In this document: in pieces, positions 1 through 5,626 of the stretch
Layout: each line of letters begins with the position of its first letter
How positions within the stretch are numbered: the stretch's first letter is position 1
Source: an uncultured bacterium
GTDB lineage: Bacteria; Bacillota_I; Bacilli_A; RF39; UBA660
Assembly: GCA_949288625.1 (NCBI GenBank)
Contig: CASEKZ010000015.1
Coordinates: forward strand, 1-10,683
Reading direction: 5' to 3'
DNA length: 10,683 nucleotides
The notes under the pieces: model-generated
The model's input: only the letters and a program-made list of their open reading frames with translations
Told to the model about the DNA's origin: nothing
Database searches by the model: none
Made by a program: the position numbers and the translations under genes

Positions 1-128
1 GAGTCACTTATATTCATTGAACACAATTTGTTAATAGTATCATATATTTGGTCTTGATTCGTAATATTTGCCCGTTGTGCAAAAGTATAAACTAGTTTAG
101 CTATAGTTTCTTTTTGAAATTCACTCAT
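1..128 (-). CDS. Hypothetical protein, N-terminal part only (runs off the left edge)
   Basis: An open frame starts with ATG at 128 and stays open to the window edge, giving 42 complete codons. The N-terminus begins MSEFQKETIAKLVYTFAQRA and continues with a polar, probably helical stretch (NITNQDQIYDTINKLC). There is no signal peptide and no membrane segment. A GAGGTG ribosome binding site lies about 5 bases before the ATG, and an extended -10 promoter lies about 25 bases upstream, so this is a real gene start. I do not recognise the family; it could be a small soluble regulator or a structural helical protein. Confidence is good that it is coding and nil for function. Confidence 0.6.
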   Translation of the reverse strand, partial: MSEFQKETIAKLVYTFAQRANITNQDQIYDTINKLCSMNISD

Positions 129-152
129 ACAGCACCTCGTACTTTTTATTCA

Positions 153-161
153 ATTATATCA
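153..161 (-). promoter_or_regulatory. Extended -10 promoter for the gene at the left edge
   Basis: The minus strand reads TGATATAAT, a perfect TGnTATAAT extended -10. The -35 hexamer at the right distance (TAGTAA) is poor, as is usual for extended -10 promoters. The expected start point leaves a leader of about 20 bases before the ATG at 128. Confidence 0.5.
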
Positions 162-178
162 TTAATTTTGGTAATTTA

Positions 179-370
179 CTATATTTTTAAATCAAAGTCA
201 TCGTGATCTTTATGTTTATCAATTTTTAATAAACCTTTTACACTCTGAAGTGCATTGTTTGATCAAGAAAATATACTATAATAGCCATTTTTTCTACATT
301 GTATGATGACCAATTTCTGTTTTATCACTTGAATAAGATAAAGTATTCATTTATTTTTGCCACCTTTCAT
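179..370 (-). pseudogene. Possible decayed small gene (64-codon frame broken by two TGA codons)
   Basis: From ATG at 370 a 64-codon frame runs to TAG at 179-181, interrupted only by TGA at codons 8 and 36. After the second TGA the reading is protein-like: SNALQSVKGLLKIDKH then KDHDDFDLKI, charged and ending at a clean stop. A good ribosome binding site (AAAGGTGG) instead serves the ATG at 350, which is in another frame and opens only 18 codons (MNTLSYSSDKTEIGHHTM). A broken gene with a frameshift plus nonsense changes would explain both observations. I cannot name the family. Alternatives are noncoding DNA that is open by chance, or a frame in which TGA is read as Trp, which the neighbouring genes argue against. 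Confidence 0.3.
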
Positions 371-408
371 AGATATATTTTGGCTTTAACAAAATATTTA
401 ATCCCCTA

Positions 409-436
409 GTTATTTTGGTGCATGTATCAAAATAAC
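409..436. repeat. Perfect 9-bp inverted repeat (hairpin)
   Basis: GTTATTTTG (409-417) and CAAAATAAC (428-436) are exact reverse complements around a 10-base loop. There is no T-run directly after it on either strand, so it is not a standard terminator. It is the first of three hairpins in 77 bases downstream of tRNA-Thr. Confidence 0.5.
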
Positions 437-444
437 CTATGGAG

Positions 445-465
445 TTTTTTCATTTTATGAAAAAA
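445..465. repeat. Perfect 9-bp inverted repeat with 3-base loop
   Basis: TTTTTTCAT (445-453) and ATGAAAAAA (457-465) pair exactly around TTT. Its right arm shares bases with the T-tract of the next terminator hairpin, so on the minus-strand RNA the two structures are adjacent or compete. The stem is AT-only apart from one G-C pair, so it would be weak as RNA. Confidence 0.4.
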
Positions 466-485
466 TCAATCATTTCTGATTGATT
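460..485 (-). terminator. Intrinsic terminator downstream of tRNA-Thr
   Basis: On the minus strand AATCAATCA, a GAAA tetraloop and TGATTGATT form a perfect 9-bp stem (464-485) that runs straight into a T-tract. It lies 42 bases after the tRNA CCA end and points the right way to end that transcript. Confidence 0.75.
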
Positions 486-526
486 CCTATATCAAAAGGT
501 TCGAATAGTCCGAACAGATTTCCAAA

Positions 527-600
527 TGGTGCCTCCTGTAAGAATCGAACTTACAATTCAGCCTTACCATGGCTGCGTTATACCACTTAACTAAGGAGGC
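527..600 (-). tRNA. tRNA-Thr (anticodon GGU)
   Basis: The full cloverleaf is visible on the minus strand. The acceptor pairs GCCTCCT with AGGAGGC, the D-arm pairs GTTA with TAAC, the anticodon arm pairs CAGCC with GGCTG around ATGGTAA, and the T-arm pairs GTAAG with CTTAC around TTCGATT. The anticodon GGT at positions 34-36 reads ACC and ACU threonine codons. The discriminator is A and the CCA end is encoded (527-529). The length is 74 nt with a 4-base variable loop. It has its own extended -10 promoter and terminator, although readthrough from the upstream ATPase gene is possible because no strong terminator separates them. Confidence 0.95.
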
Positions 601-605
601 AAGCT

Positions 606-653
606 AAATACATTCTATCATATTATATTTAATAATACAATAAGAATGTATTT
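606..653. repeat. Perfect 11-bp inverted repeat spanning the gap between ATPase gene and tRNA-Thr
   Basis: AAATACATTCT (606-616) and AGAATGTATTT (643-653) are exact reverse complements separated by 26 AT-rich bases. The minus-strand side is followed by only three T before tRNA-Thr, so it is a weak terminator for the ATPase gene at best. The left arm contains most of the candidate tRNA -10 element, which raises the possibility that the dyad matters for the promoter instead. Confidence 0.5.
612..640 (-). promoter_or_regulatory. Candidate tRNA-Thr promoter
   Basis: The minus strand has TTGTAT (635-640), a 17-base spacer, and TAGAAT (612-617) preceded by TGA, which gives an extended -10. The tRNA 5' end is 11 bases after the -10, allowing a leader of a few bases. 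The -35 is weak (3 of 6). Confidence 0.4.
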
Positions 654-660
654 TATTTTA

Positions 661-2703
661 CTATTTTTTAAGAATTCTTGTTGTATTTAAAATGGTAAGC
701 AAAGTAACTCCAGTGTCTGCAAAAACAGCTTGCCACATAGATGCAATACCAAAAGCGCTAAGTATTAATACTAAAACTTTAACTCCTATTGCAAAAACTA
801 AATTTTGTTTAATAACCATACTTGTTTTTTTAGATATTTTAATAGCATCATTTATCTTTGATAAATCATCTGTCATTATAACAACGTCTGATGCTTCTAT
901 CGCACTTGCCTGTCCTACACCACCCATTGATATTCCGATGTCTGCAAGGGCAAGTGATGGAGCATCATTAATGCCATCTCCAACAAAGGCTGTTTTACCA
1001 ACTTTATTTTCTTTTATTTCTTTATAAAGCATATTATATTTATCTTCTGGAAGCATTTCATAACATACGTTATCAATGCCTACTTTCTTACCAATAGAAA
1101 TTGCTACATTCTTATTATCACCCGTAAACATCTTAATGGTTATATTATTTTCTTTTAAACTTGAAATAGTTTCTTTTACCCCAGTTTTAACACCATCTAC
1201 TAACTCTAATCTTGATACTACTTCATCATTTATACTTAAGTAAATTCCGTTATTATTTTCTTTTACCTTACAAAACTTACCTGATCCTACTTTTATCTTA
1301 TTACCGTTTATGGTGCATGAAACACCTTTACCTGATACTTCCTTAAAATCTTTAACATCATCCGTTTTAACCTTTTTATTAAAAATATTAATAATTGATA
1401 ATGCAATCGGGTGATTAGATAGTTTTTCTGCTTTTATGTAGTAATTTATTACGTCATATTTTTTGTAGTTTTTATTTAATATATCTAGTTTATAGCTGCT
1501 AGCCTTACCAGTTGTAATGGTACCCGTCTTATCAAATATTATCTTTTTTACGTGTGATATTGCATCTAAATAATCACTACCCTTTATTAAAATACCATCA
1601 CGGCTTGCCCTTCCAATTCCTGAAAAATAACTTAATGGTACGCTTATCGCAATTGCACAAGGACAAGATATTACTAAAAACACTAACGCTCTATAAATTG
1701 CGTCATCAAAATCTATGTTAAATAATAACGGTAAGATTATAGTAATTAATATTGCAAGAACAAGTACGACTGGTGTATATATTTTAGCAGCTTTAGAAAC
1801 AAAGGTTTCTGTTTTAGCTTTTCTGTCGCTCGCACTTTCGGCTAAGTTTAAAATCTTCGCTACCGTACTATCATCATACAAACTAGTTACCTTAAGTAAA
1901 AAAGTTCCATCAACGTTTACACATCCACTTAAAACCTCATCGTTAACACTTACTTTTCTTAAAGTGCTCTCACCGGTTAAAGAAGCGGTATTTAGTTTAG
2001 CATCACCTTCTATAATAATGCCATCTAATGGCACCTTCTCACCCTTTTTAATTAGTATTACGTCACCTTTTTTAACCTCTTCTGGTGATACTTTAACAGT
2101 ATCTTCTTTAGTCTTTAAATTAGCGTATTCAGGCTTTATATCCATTAAATCACTAATTGATCTTCTAGAACGATTAACGGCTATTTCCTCTAGTATTTTT
2201 CCTATTTCGTAAAGTACGATAACCATTAATCCCTCACTTATGTTATTGGTAAAATAAGCCCCAACACAAGATGTTGTAACAAGTAAGTTTTCATCTATCG
2301 TCTTTGATTTAATAATTAATTTTAAAGCGTTAGAAGCCGTTCTAAATAAAAGAACAACATAACCTAATATTATAAGTATACTTGATACCGTGCCTTTAAA
2401 TAGATAAACGCCAAGAAGTGCTAGAATAATTCCAATAATAAGTCTTAAAACATCTTTTAAAACCTTTTTCTTAATGTCAAAAGACTCATTTTTATCTAAT
2501 AGTATAACTCCTGGTTCTGTTTTATCAATTATTTTTTGAACGTATTTTTTAACGTCTTTATCAATATTTGTATCAACCATAACAGATAATTTAGAAAAAT
2601 TAACAACGGCTTTATTTATCTTTTTATCTTTATTTAAAGCGCATTCTATTTTATTTGCACAATTAGCACAATCTAAGTTACTAATGTTATATCTATGCTT
2701 CAT
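661..2703 (-). CDS. Zn/Cd/Pb-translocating P1B-type ATPase (ZntA/CadA family)
   Basis: This is a membrane pump that exports soft divalent metals (Zn2+, Cd2+, Pb2+) using ATP. It is 680 aa and complete. In order: an N-terminal heavy-metal-associated domain with DCANC (Cys12, Cys15); paired helices at about 85-170; the actuator TGES at 243-246; the transmembrane metal site CPC at 347-349; the phosphorylation site DKTGT at 391-395; the HP locus typical of P1B pumps at 431-432; the hinge GDGINDAP at 575-582; and a last membrane pair with Lys642 and Asp663 (FADTG). The DCANC finger and the Lys/Asp pair match the Zn/Cd/Pb subgroup (P1B-2), not Cu pumps. The start ATG overlaps the stop of the ArsR gene by 11 bases with only a weak ribosome binding site inside that gene, so translation is probably coupled. 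Induction by metal through the upstream operators is inferred. cadA or zntA would both be reasonable names. Confidence 0.95.
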   Translation of the reverse strand: MKHRYNISNLDCANCANKIECALNKDKKINKAVVNFSKLSVMVDTNIDKDVKKYVQKIIDKTEPGVILLDKNESFDIKKKVLKDVLRLIIGIILALLGVYLFKGTVSSILIILGYVVLLFRTASNALKLIIKSKTIDENLLVTTSCVGAYFTNNISEGLMVIVLYEIGKILEEIAVNRSRRSISDLMDIKPEYANLKTKEDTVKVSPEEVKKGDVILIKKGEKVPLDGIIIEGDAKLNTASLTGESTLRKVSVNDEVLSGCVNVDGTFLLKVTSLYDDSTVAKILNLAESASDRKAKTETFVSKAAKIYTPVVLVLAILITIILPLLFNIDFDDAIYRALVFLVISCPCAIAISVPLSYFSGIGRASRDGILIKGSDYLDAISHVKKIIFDKTGTITTGKASSYKLDILNKNYKKYDVINYYIKAEKLSNHPIALSIINIFNKKVKTDDVKDFKEVSGKGVSCTINGNKIKVGSGKFCKVKENNNGIYLSINDEVVSRLELVDGVKTGVKETISSLKENNITIKMFTGDNKNVAISIGKKVGIDNVCYEMLPEDKYNMLYKEIKENKVGKTAFVGDGINDAPSLALADIGISMGGVGQASAIEASDVVIMTDDLSKINDAIKISKKTSMVIKQNLVFAIGVKVLVLILSAFGIASMWQAVFADTGVTLLTILNTTRILKK

Positions 2704-2986
2704 TTACGTGTTCACATCCCATCATAAATATTTTATAAACGTGATCATCTGCTAAATAATAGTATGTTAAGTTCCCTTCTTTTCTAAACTTAACTAATTT
2801 AGAATCTTTTAAAATTCTTAATTGATGTGATACCGCTGATTGACTTACGTTTATTTTATCTGCTATATCACCTACACATAACTCGTTATCTAAAAGTACG
2901 TTTATTATTTTTACTCTGGTTGAATCACCAAATATCTTAAATAACTCTGATAAATCTATTATTTTATCTTCATCTAATAATTGCAT
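2693..2986 (-). CDS. ArsR/SmtB-family metal-sensing repressor
   Basis: A 97-aa winged-helix repressor that should bind DNA without metal and release it when Zn, Cd or a similar ion binds. The recognition helix region is SQSAVSHQLRILK (48-60), followed by the beta-wing VKFRKEGNLTYYYL. The ELCVGD motif (35-40) keeps only one Cys of the CxC seen in ArsR-type sensors. The C-terminal helix carries Asp80-x-His82 and His93-x-x-Glu96, the arrangement of the alpha-5 zinc site of SmtB/CzrA, with Cys91 beside it. This suggests a zinc-type sensor rather than a CadC-type alpha-3N site (inference). The start ATG at 2986 has an AAAGGAG site 5 bases away. It is the first gene of the efflux operon and its promoter carries two likely operators for itself. 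Confidence 0.93.
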   Translation of the reverse strand: MQLLDEDKIIDLSELFKIFGDSTRVKIINVLLDNELCVGDIADKINVSQSAVSHQLRILKDSKLVKFRKEGNLTYYYLADDHVYKIFMMGCEHVNEA

Positions 2987-3000
2987 GTTATCTCCTTTCT

Positions 3001-3020
3001 ATATGAATGATTACTCATAT
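3001..3020. promoter_or_regulatory. Operator 2 for the ArsR-family repressor
   Basis: The plus strand reads ATATGAATGATTACTCATAT, an imperfect dyad with ATATGA/TCATAT arms. It matches operator 1 in arm sequence and spacing and lies between the expected transcription start and the ribosome binding site. The TGAA-N6-TTCA style core is the known pattern for SmtB/CzrA-type repressors. Here the left half reads TGAG on the minus strand, so it is probably the weaker site. Confidence 0.7.
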
Positions 3021-3026
3021 ACTTAT

Positions 3027-3055
3027 ATTATATGAATATATGTTCATATTGTCAA
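3027..3055 (-). promoter_or_regulatory. Consensus promoter of the repressor-ATPase operon
   Basis: TTGACA (3050-3055), a 17-base spacer and TATAAT (3027-3032) match the sigma-A consensus exactly. Such a strong promoter is expected when a tight repressor holds it off. The start point should fall near 3020, at the edge of operator 2. Confidence 0.9.
3030..3049. promoter_or_regulatory. Operator 1 for the ArsR-family repressor
   Basis: Arms ATATGAA and TTCATAT flank a 6-base centre (3030-3049). The dyad fills the spacer between -35 and -10 and shares four bases with the -10, so a bound repressor would block RNA polymerase. The two operators have centres 29 bases apart. Confidence 0.8.
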
Positions 3056-3065
3056 TTAATTTATT

Positions 3066-3092
3066 TAAAAAAATACGAATGTTTACGTATTT
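3066..3092 (-). terminator. Intrinsic terminator starting in the stop codon of the HD-domain gene
   Basis: On the minus strand AAATACG and CGTATTT form a 7-bp stem around an 8-base loop and continue into a T-tract of about seven. The 5' arm begins within the TAA stop at 3091-3093. It closes the patatin operon just before the -35 of the metal operon. Confidence 0.8.
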
Positions 3093-3681
3093 AATCTATT
3101 ATGTTATTATCTTTATCAAACTTAACATCTAAAAACTTCCTGCTTGCTAAATAATCACACATGTGAACGAATCTTTGATACCTAGTTGTGGGTTTTGGTA
3201 ATATAACATCCGAATAACCATTAGTGTTCCATGGGCCCATGTGGGATGATATAACATGAGTAATAAACTGAATTTCTTTATCCGTAAACTCCGTTTTATC
3301 TTTATTTTCTTTAATGTAATCACAAACAAGTATCGGGTGTTCAAACTTGGTATACTCGGATTTTTTAAGACCAGATTTTAAACCATCATGCATTATAAGT
3401 GCAACAATCATTAAGTCCTTTTCGTTTTTAGAGTAAGCACCAGATATACTTTCATCATTAAACATTTCCTTTGCGATTCTAACAGCAGCTTTTGTATGCC
3501 TTAAAAGTCCACCATCTCCTAACGAAAAAGAAGGATGATATTTACCAGTTGATGACGCTGGCACATTAAAGAAATAATCAGGCAAAAGACTCACCAATAC
3601 TTCAGCAGATTTTTTATACCTAGTGTTATTAATGTATTCTAATTCTTTTTTAAAACTGTTTATTTTGTTTTCTATTGTCAT
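3091..3681 (-). CDS. HD-domain phosphohydrolase-like protein
   Basis: A soluble 196-aa protein of the HD metal-dependent phosphohydrolase superfamily. Candidate ligands are in the right order: His62 (GGLLRHTKAA), His98-Asp99 (ALIMHDG), His115 (FEHP), His142 and His147 (ITHVISSHMGPW), and Asp176 (VHMCDYLASRK). The SSHMGPW and final HxxDYLA stretches resemble the HD module of YhaM-like 3'-5' exoribonucleases, but there is no OB-fold nucleic acid domain, so the substrate is unknown. I chose the ATG at 3681 because AAGGAGG lies 5 bases before it; a longer frame from TTG at 3714 would run into the upstream gene with no ribosome binding site. It is the last gene of a tight cluster, 10 bases after the pentapeptide gene, with a terminator beginning in its stop codon. 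Confidence 0.85.
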   Translation of the reverse strand: MTIENKINSFKKELEYINNTRYKKSAEVLVSLLPDYFFNVPASSTGKYHPSFSLGDGGLLRHTKAAVRIAKEMFNDESISGAYSKNEKDLMIVALIMHDGLKSGLKKSEYTKFEHPILVCDYIKENKDKTEFTDKEIQFITHVISSHMGPWNTNGYSDVILPKPTTRYQRFVHMCDYLASRKFLDVKFDKDNNIID

Positions 3682-3691
3682 AAAAACCTCC

Positions 3692-4318
3692 TTATAATTT
3701 AATGTTAACACCAAATATTCTAGCTAGATTAATAACACCAATCATATCGGTTGTAACTCCTTTTATACTATCTATATCCGAATTAATACCATCTATCTTA
3801 CAAGTAGATAAATCAACACCTTTTAAACTGGTATTATAAACTTCTATATTTGTCAAATCACAATTACTGATTGTTACATTATTTAATTTATTTTGAAATA
3901 ATCTTAAATCAGTCATTATTGAGTTTATAAAACTTACGTTTTTAATAAAGCATGAAATATTAGCATATTTTAAATTACACTCAAAAAACGTTGTTTCTTT
4001 TATACTTGATTCTATAAATGATGCACCAACTAAAGAACAATTTTTAAAAGAGCATCTTAAAAACAATTTTTCTTTTATATCAATGTTTGATAAATCACAT
4101 GATTCAAAAGCGCAATCAATAAAATCAGTATCCTCAATTGGATGTTTATTAAAACTAACGTTTTTAAAAATGCATCCATTAAACTCTATGTTTTTAACAT
4201 TAATTACACACTCTTCACCTTCGAATAAACAGTCCTCTATTTTATCTTCCTTTGTAATAATGTTGATGCTACTTTTTTTAATATCACATTTAATAATTGG
4301 TTTGTAACTCTTTTTCAT
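3692..4318 (-). CDS. Pentapeptide-repeat protein
   Basis: A 208-aa protein built largely of five-residue repeats in which every fifth residue is F, L, I or C. Examples are IEFNGCIFKNVSF at 44-56, DFIDCAFESCDLSN at 65-78 and CSFKNCSLVGASF at 89-101, with looser repeats to about 175. Such repeats fold as a right-handed square beta-helix. There is no signal peptide or membrane segment. The C-terminal stretch IGVINLARIFGVNIK (193-207) resembles the short helical cap common in Bacillota members. Some relatives (Qnr, MfpA) bind DNA gyrase, but most have no known role and nothing here proves a gyrase link. The ATG at 4318 has a GAGG site that overlaps the stop of the patatin gene, leaving 3 bases between the genes, so the two are cotranscribed. 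Confidence 0.85.
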   Translation of the reverse strand: MKKSYKPIIKCDIKKSSINIITKEDKIEDCLFEGEECVINVKNIEFNGCIFKNVSFNKHPIEDTDFIDCAFESCDLSNIDIKEKLFLRCSFKNCSLVGASFIESSIKETTFFECNLKYANISCFIKNVSFINSIMTDLRLFQNKLNNVTISNCDLTNIEVYNTSLKGVDLSTCKIDGINSDIDSIKGVTTDMIGVINLARIFGVNIKL

Positions 4319-4321
4319 CTG

Positions 4322-5539
4322 TTACCTCATTATCGTTTTTAAATATACGGCACACATAAAACTTTTTGGAAAAAGAGTATGTAAGTTATTTAATATTCTA
4401 TTATGAGGGTTAATACTTTTCATCTCGTTATAAATATAAAAAATAAGTTCTTTATCAAGAAACGTTTTGCTAAGTTTACCAGATTTAATAGTTTTTTTTA
4501 TAATATTATATGAAGATTTTTTTTCTTTTTTATATTTTTCTTTTATTAAGAAATTAACAAAACCAGTTCTATATATAATGGTATCATCAAAAGAAAGTGC
4601 CTTCATCACGTTTTCTAATACATCATTAAAATATTTTTCACAACCTGAACTAAATAGTTTATCTTGCATTTTATTTTTTTTGGTTCTATTTAAATAAACG
4701 CTTGCGTTTTTATAAAAATTATTTTTTAACTTATTAAAATTTCTTTTCAACGAGCCTTTTCTAAAGGTGAAAAAGTCACCTTCTAAATCACCAAAAGCCT
4801 TCATGGTATCATTATAACCTAATCTTATTGATCTTCTGGTCTGTCTTTTTTCTAACACTAAAAAATTACCTATATCATTTTTTGATGAAATAGTTGTTAT
4901 TGGAACGTTCGTATCCTTTATTTTTTTTCTTCTTCCAGGAGCTCTTAAGTCAACTCCTATTATTTCATCAGCCCCCATACTTATTGCCAATTCAATCGGC
5001 ATATTATCATAATAACCGCCATCAATGTAAGATTCTTTATTTATCTCTTTCATTTTAAAGGCCGGAAAGCATGAGGCTGAAGCAAGCAAATAATCAGGAA
5101 GAAGTTCCTTAGAAATTTTATTTTTTGTTAACATAACCGGTTTTAAAGATGGAAACTTAACCGTTACTAGTCCATAATCAACCTTTGATGAATAAAATAA
5201 ATCAGGTTTTAAATTATCATCTATAATTTTTTCCAATCCCGGAACAGAAAGGCCTCCTTTTACCGCACCTTTTGCATACTTTAAAATAACTTTTCTTCGC
5301 CCTTTATCATAATAACTAGCATCAAGACCACCTTCTATAACTTGATTATAATCCATGTTATACCATAATTTAAAAGCATCATTATAATTACCTTGAACCA
5401 TAAATGCTCCGTTTAAAGCTCCAATAGAAGTGCCAGTTACAATATCATACTCAATATCAAGTTCTCTTATAGCCTTCCAAAAACCAATTTGGTATGCACC
5501 TTTAGCACCACCACCAGATAAAACTATTGCTCTTTTCAT
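4322..5539 (-). CDS. Patatin-like phospholipase
   Basis: A 405-aa serine acyl hydrolase of the patatin family, expected to cleave acyl chains from membrane lipids. The oxyanion hole GGGAKG is at 9-14, the nucleophile motif GTSIG at 36-40 (Ser38), and the second catalytic residue in DGG at 173-175 (Asp173), so the dyad is complete. The catalytic domain covers about 1-200. A Lys-rich C-terminal part of about 200 residues follows, with no motif I recognise, although Bacillota patatins are often this long. I chose ATG at 5539 (MKRAIVLSGGG) because it has an AGAGGA site; the ATG nine codons upstream lies at the likely transcription start. It heads a tight cluster with the pentapeptide and HD genes and has its own extended -10 promoter. 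Confidence 0.92.
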   Translation of the reverse strand: MKRAIVLSGGGAKGAYQIGFWKAIRELDIEYDIVTGTSIGALNGAFMVQGNYNDAFKLWYNMDYNQVIEGGLDASYYDKGRRKVILKYAKGAVKGGLSVPGLEKIIDDNLKPDLFYSSKVDYGLVTVKFPSLKPVMLTKNKISKELLPDYLLASASCFPAFKMKEINKESYIDGGYYDNMPIELAISMGADEIIGVDLRAPGRRKKIKDTNVPITTISSKNDIGNFLVLEKRQTRRSIRLGYNDTMKAFGDLEGDFFTFRKGSLKRNFNKLKNNFYKNASVYLNRTKKNKMQDKLFSSGCEKYFNDVLENVMKALSFDDTIIYRTGFVNFLIKEKYKKEKKSSYNIIKKTIKSGKLSKTFLDKELIFYIYNEMKSINPHNRILNNLHTLFPKSFMCAVYLKTIMR

Positions 5540-5570
5540 AATACTATCCTCTTTAATAAAATACATAATA

Positions 5571-5579
5571 ATTATATCA
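5571..5579 (-). promoter_or_regulatory. Extended -10 promoter of the patatin cluster
   Basis: The minus strand reads TGATATAAT, a perfect extended -10, with no good -35. Transcription should begin near 5564, about 25 bases before the chosen ATG at 5539. I see no clear terminator between the transporter gene upstream and this site, so readthrough may add to expression. Confidence 0.55.
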
Positions 5580-5626
5580 CAACAAATTATTTTTTACTCA
5601 TTAAAACATCCTTGGTTATTAGTAAT

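Noticed and set aside
179..370. TGA read as Trp (Mycoplasma-type code) in this genome
   Set aside because: All intact genes, including topA with four Trp codons, use TGG and contain no in-frame TGA; a TGA-Trp genome this AT-rich would show many.
496..520. A second tRNA or tRNA fragment (GGTTCGAAT-like stretch next to tRNA-Thr)
   Set aside because: Only a 5-bp GTTCG/CGAAC dyad is present, with no acceptor, D-arm or anticodon arm around it.
1..660. Intact insertion sequence or integrated element at tRNA-Thr
   Set aside because: I found no transposase or integrase, no terminal repeats with target duplication, and no copy of the tRNA 3' end to mark an attachment site.
692..2212. Plus-strand open frames opposite the ATPase gene
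   Set aside because: They have no ribosome binding sites, read as low-complexity Ser/Thr/Leu-rich products, and lie antisense to a strongly conserved ATPase.
4322..5539. Patatin gene as the effector of a CBASS-type defence system
   Set aside because: No cyclic-nucleotide synthase, sensor or ancillary defence gene is nearby; the patatin looks like the common housekeeping Bacillota type.
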